35,749 nt of DNA, from contig JAUCBJ010007642.1 in assembly GCA_032718475.1 (NCBI GenBank), positions 1-35,749 on the forward strand. The letters are read 5' to 3'. This document shows positions 1 through 10,800 of this stretch, piece by piece (positions within the stretch are counted from its first letter, which is position 1; each line of letters starts with the position of its first letter). The DNA is from Nemertoderma westbladi (Eukaryota; Xenacoelomorpha; Nemertodermatida; Nemertodermatidae). Below the pieces are notes generated by a model that worked only from the letters and a program-made list of their open reading frames with translations, was not told the DNA's origin and did not search any database. The position numbers and the translations under genes were made by a program.

Positions 1-367
1 CTTGATACCATTCTATGATGTAATCGTTGTCGCTGTTCCGGGGCGCGATAGGCTGAATCTCTTCAGATTCTAGACATATTGGTTCGTCTTCCAAGTGCAT
101 AGCTGAAGTGGGCGCGTCTGTCTCTTCAGGTGGACCTATTGTCTGAATTTCCACGATAGAATAACCTGTGGGGATTCGAGGTCTTTGTATAACAGAGGAG
201 TGCAAGTTCGATATACAAATCTCTTTGAAAATGGCGAATCCAGCACTATCCAACTTCTCTGCAGCTGAGTTTCTTAGGCTGAGTTTGGTCAAAGCGCGGT
301 CTTTAAATTGGCTGTCCACGTTGCGGAACGGGGTAAAAATCGCCGGAAACATTCGAAACGGATGAAT
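1..367 (-). pseudogene. Unidentified coding-like fragment, open to window edge
   Basis: On the minus strand one frame stays open from just after a TAATAA (plus 368-373) to the window edge, about 122 codons with no stop. The translation begins with a Phe/Pro-rich stretch, then becomes acidic and Glu/Pro/Ser-rich near the left edge, which looks like a protein tail. It overlaps the end of the fragment at 289-786 in a different frame and appears to continue it. This suggests either a single indel between about 290 and 367 or a programmed shift. I do not recognise the family and no catalytic motif is visible. The coding reading rests on open length and composition only. Confidence 0.35.
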
Positions 368-923
368 TTATTATGTTCATCTAGCTTAGCGAGTTTGGTC
401 CCAAGTATTAATGGATGGGCGCGTATAGTACGACTGCACACATCGGCTAGCCAACCGGCAAGTGCGGTGTTTTCAAAGATCGTGTATATAGCTAAAGAGG
501 GACGGAGTGGAACACTCAGGAAGCTATACACGGCGCCAGGTGCGGTCAATGGTCCATCAAAGTATAATCGGGAATAATGGTCTCCGTATACTTGTTGATA
601 GTTAATGGGATTTCCGACTTTGAAATTCCATCCGTATTCCTGAAAGGCAAGATGTCCGATGGAAGTTCGTTGCACCTTTGTAATGTTGCTAGCAGTATTA
701 GCATACATGGTGCGGAAGAAACCTCGACCTTCTGCCCAGGGAGCAATCAACTGAGTATCAACGAAAGGGTATGGAATGTTCTCCATGTTCCCATAGGATG
801 ACTAATATGTTTTCCGCCATTGATGATCGAGAGCAGAGGAAGACCTATATCGTATTCAGAAATATTCAGAAATACGACTTCAGTAGGAAGATTCAATCGT
901 TCGAAGACTATCTCTAAATGAAT
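289..923 (-). pseudogene. Unidentified coding-like fragments in two frames
   Basis: Two overlapping minus-strand open stretches lie here: 747-923 (no ATG) and 289-786 (ATG at 786, 165 residues, in-frame TAG five codons upstream). Both have ordinary protein composition. The second is rich in Tyr, Phe and Trp, poor in Cys, and shows no signal peptide or membrane segment. Their overlap in different frames near 750-786 suggests a frameshift inside one former gene. Together with 1-367 and 1674-2051 they could be remains of one minus-strand gene of roughly 650-700 codons. The aromatic-rich, Cys-poor composition could suit a viral or transposon structural protein, but no homology was recognised, so that is speculation. 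Confidence 0.35.
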
Positions 924-1673
924 TTATCCCTAGCGAGGAGGTAAATACCAGTTCAAGGATATGTTTGTCTCAGTTGTTCTACATAAGATTTATATCTCCA
1001 ATCATTGAGGGAGGTGAACAACCAGATTTATGACACATAATGGTACCAGTTGTTCACAAACTATCCTCGTGTCCTTTCAGTCCTTGTTTGTATCACGGTT
1101 GCGGACTTAAGGAAATTATTGGTGGTTGATTTTCTAATCAACAACGCGAGGGTGGAAGTTGATATCATAAATATCAACAGAATGTGGAATGTGACATGGA
1201 CGAGAGGTGCGGACACCAATATGAGCATACAAATAAACAGTAAGGGGTGGGGGGATTTATTAGGAGGCGGTATGATCCATACCACGATACGGCAATGATT
1301 GGTCGATCGTCTCCCAAAGCTCCGAGCACATTGGGAAGAGAAGGTGGGACGAAGTATGTTGTATTTTCAATAGCGATGTATAGAGGGATAAAGGGAGTAA
1401 AGAGGAGGGAGGATATATGGTAGTATCCATAAGATACCACAATGGACATGTTTCCGTCACATCATCATTCATTCTTGCCCTTTAATTGTGACACTGATCA
1501 CAATAATTACAGGAAAACGATGAAGGAAGAGAAATTACAGCCTCCCGAAGGAGACCGCCCGAGAACACCCGTGCCCCGGGGAAAAACTATTCACATCATG
1601 GACCCTGGACATTAACCCATGTCTCTTCTCCAGTGTTCTCCTCTATTTGTCTTTACAAGCTTTCTTCCACGTT
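924..1673 (-). other. Interrupted stretch between coding-like fragments
   Basis: Minus-strand frames here are interrupted. The best stretch (1174-1449) reads plausibly in its first 60 codons (Pro/Gly/Tyr-rich) and then becomes Cys/Ser-rich, as expected when an indel moves the reading out of frame. A neighbouring frame is open over about 1135-1245. The plus-strand frame at 1050-1298 is of similar length, so strand is not proven. Interpreted cautiously as the decayed middle of the minus-strand gene. Confidence 0.25.
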
Positions 1674-2051
1674 CTATCTTTCGAGTTGTTTTCGAATAGA
1701 ATTCTCGTGTTCCATTCTCGGTTTATCGTTACGACTCCGCTGGGTATGATATTTAAATAGAACCATTTCCCTCTCTGTATCTACATCGTCCGTATCATGT
1801 AAATCGATAGGATGGCCGGTCGTTAAGAAGTCCATATACGTACCATTACGATTCGTATAGCGAGTGGTGAATTTTCGATAGTCCAATTCACGCGCAAGTT
1901 GCTCTTGGGACATCGGCGGTTCGATATAACGACCATCGTCCTCCGTAATGGTTGGATCGGCTTCACCGCGTATTAAGCTATCCACAAATGCTTGCAAAGG
2001 TAGAGTATATCGCTCCCTAATACCAAGATCATCTTCTATCAACTCCGTCAT
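1674..2051 (-). CDS. Hypothetical 125-residue acidic ORF
   Basis: The ORF starts with ATG at 2051 and ends with TAG. The product is strongly charged: many Asp, Glu and Arg, an acidic N-terminus, a middle rich in Tyr/Thr/Arg, and a basic end. No Cys cluster, transmembrane segment or known catalytic motif is seen. It is on the same strand as the fragments at 1-923 and lies upstream of them in reading direction, so it may be the N-terminal part of the same broken gene. It also lies downstream of the BEL/Pao element in that element's reading direction, but 1.6 kb of AT-rich noncoding DNA separates them. Family unknown. Confidence 0.4.
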   Translation of the reverse strand: MTELIEDDLGIRERYTLPLQAFVDSLIRGEADPTITEDDGRYIEPPMSQEQLARELDYRKFTTRYTNRNGTYMDFLTTGHPIDLHDTDDVDTEREMVLFKYHTQRSRNDKPRMEHENSIRKQLER

Positions 2052-2869
2052 ATCTGCTATCTGAGTTTATTAATATCAAATAAGTTTATATTTAGGCGAG
2101 CGGGCGTCGCTGCCTACTTCTCTTTGCCCCCGGACAGTGGGATTCTCAGCGCCGATGTACCGTCGTCGCGGTGTTTACGCCAACATGTAGCAACAGCACG
2201 ACAACGATAACCGGCACAAGTCACTCCACTGTCCGTCCCAAAGGCTTGGATCCACTTAGGTTCTTTCTATAGGAGAGTTGGGCTATTTTTACAATTGCGA
2301 CTAGCTACTGTAAACATACTTTAGCAGTAACATTCACCTATAAACGCACAAATTCTACACAACTATCACCAACTGCACACATACAGGCCATTTGTCCGTT
2401 AGTCAGTGCCTTCCAGAATGTCACGTTATTACTGTGTATCCTTGGATACTAGCAGTGTGCTATATTCTCTATGCTATGCAATGGGACAAGCTTTCTATTG
2501 TTCTTTTAACTTGCTTCTAATTCTAGCGTGGGTGTTGCTATGGTGACATTATGGAATGCTAGCGGTAGAATTAGGGTAATTCTCATGCATACAGATCTGG
2601 GATGCTATTTAATAATAATTCTTTAATTGTCAATATCCTCTTTATGCATGATTTTATTAATTTTATCGGCTATTGACTATATGTTGGAGATTCTCGCACT
2701 CTAATACACTCAATAGGATGAATCTCCGCTCCCATGATCTATTAATTAATGGAATTTTGGGAATGTTATAAATTGTACAAAATGACAATTTATGAAATTC
2801 ATTTAAAATATGAATTTAAATTTATTCCCGTGAATTTTATTATTTGATGTTAAAATTGACACAATTTGA
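2052..2869. other. No gene recognised
   Basis: The first 250 bases are fairly GC-rich; the remainder is AT-rich. No ORF of note, RNA gene or clear repeat was seen. Position upstream of the ATG at 2051 would make it the 5' flank of the unidentified minus-strand gene. Confidence 0.4.
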
Positions 2870-3135
2870 TTCCAGAGCAGGTCTGGGGACATAGGATCCT
2901 TAATTCTATGAAATTTGTCTTTTAAGAGTATCGGTAAGTGCTACGATATCTTAATCGACTAGAATTGTTAACGGATCTGAATTTTACAGATGTTAATAAA
3001 TATTAAATTAATATTTAAGATGGGCACCGATTTATTCCAGAACTTGTCTGGGGACGTTAACCACGGATTCTAGAATTTGTCTTTCAAGTATATCGGTGGG
3101 TGCCGCGATATCTTAATCGACTAGAATTACAGATG
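2870..3135. repeat. Imperfect tandem duplication, period about 165 bp
   Basis: Two copies start with TTCCAG at 2870 and 3035. Each carries GTCTGGGGAC, then a GTCTTT(T/C)AAG segment, then the shared block ATATCTTAATCGACTAGAAT. The copies are clearly diverged, so the duplication is not recent. It lies just outside the candidate LTR of the BEL/Pao element and has no coding content. Confidence 0.7.
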
Positions 3136-3299
3136 GTCAAAAAGTTTAACAGATTTATTTGCGTTTTACGCTACTGTTAGAGGGACATCACGCTACTATA
3201 TGTATTATTTAATATAAGGTAGAAGAGCAATATCGCACGAAGCAATGTCAGTGTGAAGAGGCAAGTCGTTTCCAAGGTCTACCCAGAGCTTGGCTTAGC

Positions 3300-3658
3300 C
3301 GAGACACGAGGATCTGAACTTTGCATTCCTAATACTCTGCCTACCAATAATACTTGAATATAGTAGTGGCTTTATTGTACTTTAAGAAGTACGGACATTT
3401 CATCTTACTGTAGTCACGTATTTATAATATGATACGGACAGTAAGGAAAGAGAAAAAATTATTTCTCGCCGTCGCACTAAATATATATTATAAGTAATTA
3501 CGTACGTAATAAACACTAATATATTGCACTAATCTACTAAATAATCACTAAAATAACATTCTACTAAATAAAATTGAATAAAAACGATTATAATAAAGTA
3601 CATAATAAAGTTCGCATATAAAAATATAACAAAATAGATAAAATCATATAGTCATACA
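3300..3658 (-). repeat. Candidate 3' LTR of the BEL/Pao element
   Basis: Downstream of the pol stop the minus strand shows a short purine-rich stretch (plus 3659-3668), then TGTATGAC (plus 3651-3658), which could be the TG start of an LTR. It then shows TATAAATA (plus 3419-3426) and AATAAA (plus 3371-3376) about 45 bases apart, an order expected for U3-R. The inner end is a guess. No matching copy was found by eye upstream of gag, so the LTR call is unconfirmed. Confidence 0.35.
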
Positions 3659-3673
3659 CCCACTCCAGACGTA

Positions 3674-4838
3674 TTATGTGGGGGAGTCCCTAGATGTTTG
3701 AGGAATTAGGGAGGTGGTCGTGGGAAGAGTGTCTTGCCTTCCATAGTTCCCGGAGAGTTCTCTGTCTCTTTCCAGTAAACATAAACGACCAACTGGGCGA
3801 TTGAGTTGTTGCGTCTCAAAGATTATGCCTGGCTTCTTGAAGTTACGCCGCATGACGATGAGTTCTACCGAGCGTACTAAACCATCATCTGAGATGTGGG
3901 TTTCGATGATACGACCTGTCTGCCACCGTTTACGTGGGAGGTCTGGATCTACAATAAGCACCATATCTCCGGCGCTGACGTTTTCTTGCTGCGCAAACCA
4001 CTTAGTTCGAAGTTGTATCGTGGGCAGATAATGTTTCTCGAAATGGTCAGCGAAACGACGGGATAGCAACTGCATAAGTTGCCAAGTTCGACGGCAGTAT
4101 TCGTCTCCGTCGGCAATCTCTGATCGTGGGAGCATGGCTACAGGTTTCTTCAGTAGGAAGTGCGCGGGTGTTAGCGCTTCTAGGGAATCGGGACTCGATG
4201 AGACTGGCATAAGCGGTCTCTCGTTGAGATAGGCAGCTATTTCCTCCATTAACGTCTGTAAAAGTTCGTCGGTGAGATACGCGCGCGCGGCATGGCACTA
4301 TAAAGTGAAATGCGGTTTTGACACTTCGAATTAACCTCTCCCAACTTCCTCCCCACCAAGGGGCGTCGGCAGCGTTGAAGGTCCAGCTAGACGCTGTTAT
4401 CCTTAGCTGGTCGTCCACCTGTCTTTGGTTCCAGTCCTTCACATAAGCCTGTATCTCGTTGTTGGCACCTATGAAGTTCGTTCCTTTATCCGATCTCATG
4501 GTATTACTCGTCCCGAAGCGAGCGATCTGTCGTCGTAAACTTAAGACGAAGCTGTTGGTAGATAGATCGTTCACCATATCGAGATGGATGGCTCTACAAG
4601 TCATGCACACGAAGATGACACACCATCTCTTGACTATAGTCCTCGCACGATATACTTCAATAGGGCCAAATAAATCTACACCAGTATTAGTAAAAGGTGG
4701 TTCATAGAAGCTTACTCGTTCCCTAGGTAATTCTGCCTCTCGCTGTGTTAAAGGCCTACTGAATGCTTTCCTACAGGGTATGCAGTTCCTAAGAACTTGG
4801 TTCAGAGCTCTACGGTGTTTATCAAAATAATAGCGAGT
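3674..4838 (-). pseudogene. BEL/Pao integrase, separated from pol by TGA and frameshift
   Basis: This continues the gag-pol frame beyond the TGA at 4839-4841. 4047-4838 is in frame with gag-pol and carries the CxxC of the HHCC zinc site (CIPC, near 4775), then the catalytic core: Asp in TGVDLFGP (about 4665), Asp in RSDKGTNF (about 4490) and Glu in GGSWERL (about 4340). The frame is lost at a CG-dinucleotide run (plus 4276-4284). The C-terminal part, with TPAHFLL and a Lys/Arg/Trp-rich DNA-binding-type region, reads in another frame to a stop at 3674. TGA probably replaced CGA (Arg), a common CpG change. DDE residues remain visible, so the loss is through breaks and not active-site decay. Confidence 0.85.
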
Positions 4839-7800
4839 TCAAATTTCGCTAAGAATTCGTTCTCTACCAGCATGATAAAGTTTACCGTGAACGTCTACAA
4901 TCATCTTGATTTGTACTTCAAGATTTCTAATAAGTATAGGGAATTTGGTGTCAAAGGATAAGGGCGCATTGGTGAGTCTTCCTCCAACACGTATTAACCC
5001 ATCTATCATTGTGCTCGAGAATCGATCCCTTAAGCGCATCTGCGGATTTCTCAACAACAGGAAATACTTTTCGGAATCCTCATAGCATTGCAGGAGTCTC
5101 AGTATCTGCTTATTTGTTTCTTCATGCTCCTGGTGACTAATTTTCTCCTTTAGAAAACGATCAGATGTCTTATATTTGGGTAAATTCTTAATAACATGAA
5201 CTTGTGCAGATGTCAATGGAGCGTTATCACTAGTGGTCTTCGTCCTGGAGTAGTGATGATGAAAACATGGTCTTAAATATGTGACGGCTTTACAAAGCCG
5301 ATTCCAGGAACTATAATGATGCATTGCTCTCTGCAGCATGGGTGAGATTCCTTGCGAGACGTCTGGTATTCCAGATTTCCAATCTCTATCTCTAATTTCC
5401 ACAACAGACTTATTTGTGTTGAGGGATTGTGGATCCGAAGCATCATTCCCGGAAGTATGTAATACAGATAGATCGATAGTCGGTTTAAATAACTTCGATT
5501 TACTCGCCCGGGTTTTAGGTTTGACTGTCTCCGCTCCCTTGGCTTGTCTAATCTCTGCCGTAGTAAGGTGAGGAGGCCATTCATCCTCTTCCTTGCTCAG
5601 GAAGTCGGGTCCACCCAACCAATCTGGAGTATCTATCAGTTCCTGTGGAGTTGCTCCCCTGGAGGCGATATCGGCTGGATTAATCGTACCAGGGCAATGT
5701 CTCCATTGATCTATCTTTGTGCGACTAAGAATAATAGCTACCCTGTTAGTAACAAAAACGCTGAACTGACAGACTTCATTGGTTAGATACTCCAACACGA
5801 GTAAAGCGTCGGTCCAATAAACCGTTTTCTCCAATGGATAGTCGATTTGTTCCGTTACGTTCCGGCCGATGGCTGTAGCGTATAAAGCTGCCTTTAACTC
5901 CGCTCGAGGAACCTTTAACTTGTTGTTAATCAATGCCTTAGAGGTAACCAAGGCGACTTTGATCCCATCCGGAGTTTCGACTCGCAGATATGCTACTATA
6001 CCTATTCCCATGTCGCTGGCGTCTCCAAACACATGGAGTTGATAAGAATACGTAGGAAGAACATGGCCAAAATATGCACGGGAAATTATAAAGTTCTCGA
6101 TGGCAGGTAGAGAATCTTCCCATTTCATCCATTTCTTTAACAATTCTCCCTTAAGCGGATCATCCCATGAGTGGTTTTCAAGCCACATTTGTTGTACTAA
6201 ACTCCGAGCAATCAATATAACTGGGCTAATAAATCCCAATGGGTCGAAATAAGTGCTCAGGATGCTTAAACAAATCCGTTTGGTCCGAACTGGATTATCT
6301 CGCTGTTTTAACTGAAAAAACAGGATGTCTCTTTCAGTGTCCCACTTCAAGCCTAGCGTCTTGGTTTCAGGAAGATCGTCCTTTATTAAGTCTAGGTCTT
6401 TCGTTCCTCGGTCTTCTACCGGTATGGCTTCCAGAAACTCACGGGAGTTGCTAGTGAATTTCGTCAGTCGAAATCCACCTCTTTTCAAACACTCTACCGT
6501 TCCTTTCGCGACAGCTATGGCTTCTTCTACTGATGGAAGGGACCTTAAATTATCGTCCATGTATATATTGCGTTTTATGTTGTCTATCACTTCCTTTGAG
6601 AAGGAGTCTCGGTTGTCATTCGCAGTGGTTCGCACCACGGAGCAGGCGTTGGAAGGGCTTGATATGATTCCAAAAGCCTGGATGGTCATCCAGTATTCTA
6701 CCGGTTTCTGATTGAGGTCTCCTTCAGGCCACCACAGAAATCTCAGGCTGTCTCTATCTCTATCCAGCGCCTTGACTTGTAAGAACATTCCTTCTATATC
6801 TGAGGCGAACGCGATGGAATATTGTCTTAATCTTAAAAGTATTCCCAACAAAGATTGGAGTAAGTTGGGTCCTGGTAACAACTCGGAATTGAGGGATTGG
6901 CCCATATATAGAGCAGAGCCATCGAATACGACTCGGACTTCATGGGGTTTACCGGGTTTGGGAACGTAATGATGTGTTAAGTAATACGTTCTCTCAGTCA
7001 CTGGTGTTCCTTCAGGTACTCGCTCCGCGTATCCTTTTGTTATAAATTTCTTCAGCTGAGTTTGGTACATTTCTTTCGCTGAAGCATTAGCTGTAAGTCG
7101 TCGATGTAATTGAGCGATTCTTTTCTCTGCCAAAGGTCTGTTATTTATAAATCTAGGTTCTCGTTTTCGAAATGGTAGGCCGATTTCATATCTACCTTGG
7201 TCTTTTAAAAAACGTGTAGTTGTTTCCTGGATTTGCTTGGCTCTTTCTTCTTCTATCGATAGAGCCTTATCATATGAATTGGGCTCTACCAGTTCCTGAG
7301 TAAAGAATCGTACGGCTAGTTCGTCCCGAGTTCTAGCGTTGCAGCGTTCTATCTCATCGTTTAGTTCGTCATTGTAAGCGATGGGTTCCGATGGGCGAAT
7401 CAGTTGACATAGGTTCACCTGATTTTTCCAAGTTTGGTTTTCTGTAAGTAGGTCGATTGTGTTCTCTTCATCGAAGAGTTGGTAGATGTCGTCATTATCT
7501 GAGGAGTATGGTGTTCTCTCAGTTAGTTCGTCCACCTCACTGCTCTCCACTTCCCAATCGTTTACTTGGTATATTTGTTCTTGGGGCATTCTCTCTTCGA
7601 GAGTCCTGCGGGAAGGGCCAGTAAAGTACCAACCTACTCTAGTTCTTACCGCATAGGTTTGCAGTGGCTGTGGTTGAGCAGGCCGTTTCTCCAATGTTTC
7701 GAGCGCTTCATGCGCGTTTTGGCCGATGAGTATTTGCACTCCAGGATAGTCTGTCTGGAATCGAGGTATCTTAAGATGTTGGATGCTCTCATCCTCGTCC

Positions 7801-10800
7801 CAATTATAAAGGTCTGCTTGAGTAGTAGCGAAGTTCTTTATAGCCACCATTTTTACCGACCTTATACCTTGTGCTCCTAACTTATCCTGGGGGGTGGACA
7901 ACACACCTACATAGTAATCTGCCGTTAGGGTAGATTTCCAAACCTGCATAATTCCTGACATATTCAATTTAGTCCGGAACTTGGGTTGTCCAGCAAAGAT
8001 ATCTTCGGCTAGTTCTTGATCGATGAATGTTCCTGTGCTGCCGGAGTCAAGGAGGGCGTTCACTATGTAACTTTTGTTAAGACCGTGAACTCTTACCTGC
8101 ACTACAGGAAATTCTCTGATTCCTACGTTGGAAGTTGGAGCTTTCCAAGATGGTTGTTTGGCAAAAGTAGTTGGGGGAAACTCATCGTTGGTGTCCTTTT
8201 CATAAGTAAGTGCTCGATACACTGCGGTATTGATTAGATAACAGGATCCGTTGGCGTCGGAGAATTCGTCAGTATAGAATCCTTCCATCTCAGATTCTTG
8301 ATCAGTGTCATTTACATCACTGAATTGGACATGTAGTTCGGGCTCACTTACCTGACTCAGTTTGTCTCGTTCGAACTCACTGTGTAACAAGATGTGATGT
8401 TTCGCGCCACACTTTGCACACTTTATATCGGAGTAACAGGTTCGCCGTTGGTGTCCTGGTCTGAGGCAATTATAGCATAACCGCTTGTCCCATACGACTG
8501 CACGTCTGTCTACAAATGATTTCTTTAGAAATTCAGCACACGCACTCAAACGGTGGGGCCCGTCGCACAGCGCACATTTTGGTTTGATGTTACTCACTTT
8601 ACCTTGGGTAACTTGATGCACTCTCGTTTTTTCTTCGGGTTTTCTTCGGTGCATTCTGCTAGGAGACTGAGGAGGGGTCTTGACAACCTGTTCTCTCCTA
8701 TCATTGTTTCGAGCCTTGTATTTACTTACATCTTTTGAGGTTTTTTCAACGTAGTAAGATCTCTCAGTGTCTTTCCCGCTGTCCTCTTCTTGAGAAGCTT
8801 GGCTTTCGCCGTCGTCAGTGTAACACACCGGTGTTACTCTTCTCCTAGAAGCGGGTTTCTCACTTACCTTATTTTCCGATGTTTTCTCTCTGGACTGTTT
8901 GATGAGTTGTAGTTTTACTTCACCATCTAAGAAGGACATGAGATCAGTCATGGTAGGGCTTCGTCGTTGTTGTTCATTCATGTACAACACTTTCTTGTCC
9001 CAACGTGTACATACTCCACCCTTGGGTAAAGTAGAGACTACTGCTCCTATAACCATTGAACTCTGATATTCATGAGACTTACCTAACCAGTCCAATTGTC
9101 TACAGATCTCCTGAATTTCATCGGAAAACTCTATAATCCCGCTACTAAGGAAGTGTCGGGGGGCTACTAATTTTGCATACAAATACTTAGCTATGTTATC
9201 CTTGTTACCATACCTGATGTTTAATGTATCCCAAACTTGTCTTAATCCATCTGGATGTCCAATAAACTTTAACGCCATTAACCTTGGAGGTCCTTCCAAG
9301 CACTTGATGAGGAACCTAAGTTTCTCTCCGTTAGATAGTACAGAGTTTTGTATGCTATCTTTGTAATATTCGTTGAAAGGTAACCATTTCATCTCATCTC
9401 CATTGAATTTGACGATCTCTCCCACTTTGACCGCTTGGCGGGCTTCTGTTCTAGCCATCTGACGCGTAAAGCTTTCTTGGGCCATCGTGTTATTTAATAT
9501 CGAATTATCGGTATATAAATTTCTCGGATCATTGTCAGGTCTATAAGGGATATCATTAATAACAGGTCTATAATCACCCTTAATAGGGTTTGCTATAGGA
9601 GTTTCTACTTCACTAGCAGTATAGATGCGTGTAGGCTCCACACCTTGCGCATGTACTACTTCAGACCTAACAGGTTGACACAATTTTACAGGGGGTATTG
9701 GTATTCCCTTTTGGATATTGACTAATTTGTCGCGTTCTAGCGCGATACTTTGCTGCACTTCTTGCAATTCGGCCCTACCTTCCCTTACTGTTCCCTTAAG
9801 TTGGTAGACAGTCTCCTGCATCTGTCCGAGCAGGAGATTCATCCCCCGCCGTCCCTCTTCTACCCACTCGACCGCCGAAGCGGGAGTCGCCAACATTGTA
9901 GCGGGCTGACGTGGGACGACGGGAGACAAATCTTTGATTTCTCTCTCAGCTTCCAGGACAGGGATATTCTCATGGACTGTTCTACCGGGTACAGGCAGTG
10001 TAGTACTGTGTAAAGGGAATTTAGAGTTAAGCTCTGGCAGTACAGGGGTCTCTAGCACAGTAGTGGCTTTGGGAACGACAGGCCCAATTATTTCAGGCTC
10101 ATCAACTATTGTAGGGAGTCTTTTGACCTTAATAATTTGGTCTGTAGGTTCTATACTACCTAAGTCTGGGCTAGCTAGTTGTCTTCTAACCGCTGGAGGC
10201 AAATCAGGCAATTTGTGACGGTAAGATGTTTTTCTACGCCTGCTTAGACGAGATCTATTTCCTCCGCCTTCAGGATCGGTGGTTTCGCTTTCCTCCGATG
10301 ACGTATATCCCTGGCGTTTGGGAGTAGATTTTCTCATCATCTGCATGTGACTAGCAGTTAACTGTTTATTTATGTTGTCTTGCGTCTCTTGCAGATTTTC
10401 CAACTCCAGTTGTGTAGTCTCCTCAGAGGCTCTCCGTTCTGCTTCTGCCACTGCCTTTGCCGCCTTTCTTTCCGCTTCTGCTTCTGCCATTGCCGCTGCC
10501 GCCTTTCTCTCCGCTTCTGCTTCTGCCATTGCCGCTGCCGCCTTTCTTTCCGCTTCTGCTTCTGCCATTGCCGCTGCCGCCTTTCTCTCCGCTTTTGCTT
10601 CTGCCATTGCTGCTGCCGCCTTTCTTTCCACTTCTGCTTCTGCTATTGCCGCTGCTACTGCTGCTGCCTTTCGGTCCTCTATCCGTTTTTTCTTTACTAG
10701 TTCTTCTTGGACTCTAGTGAGGCGAAGTTTTTCATCAAACTCAGCTTGGTTAGCAGCTAACATCTCAGCATCGATTGAGTCTAACACACGCTGGGTTCCT

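Noticed and set aside
289-786. BEL envelope gene
   Set aside because: No signal peptide, membrane anchor or Cys pattern is seen, and it lies outside the likely element limit.
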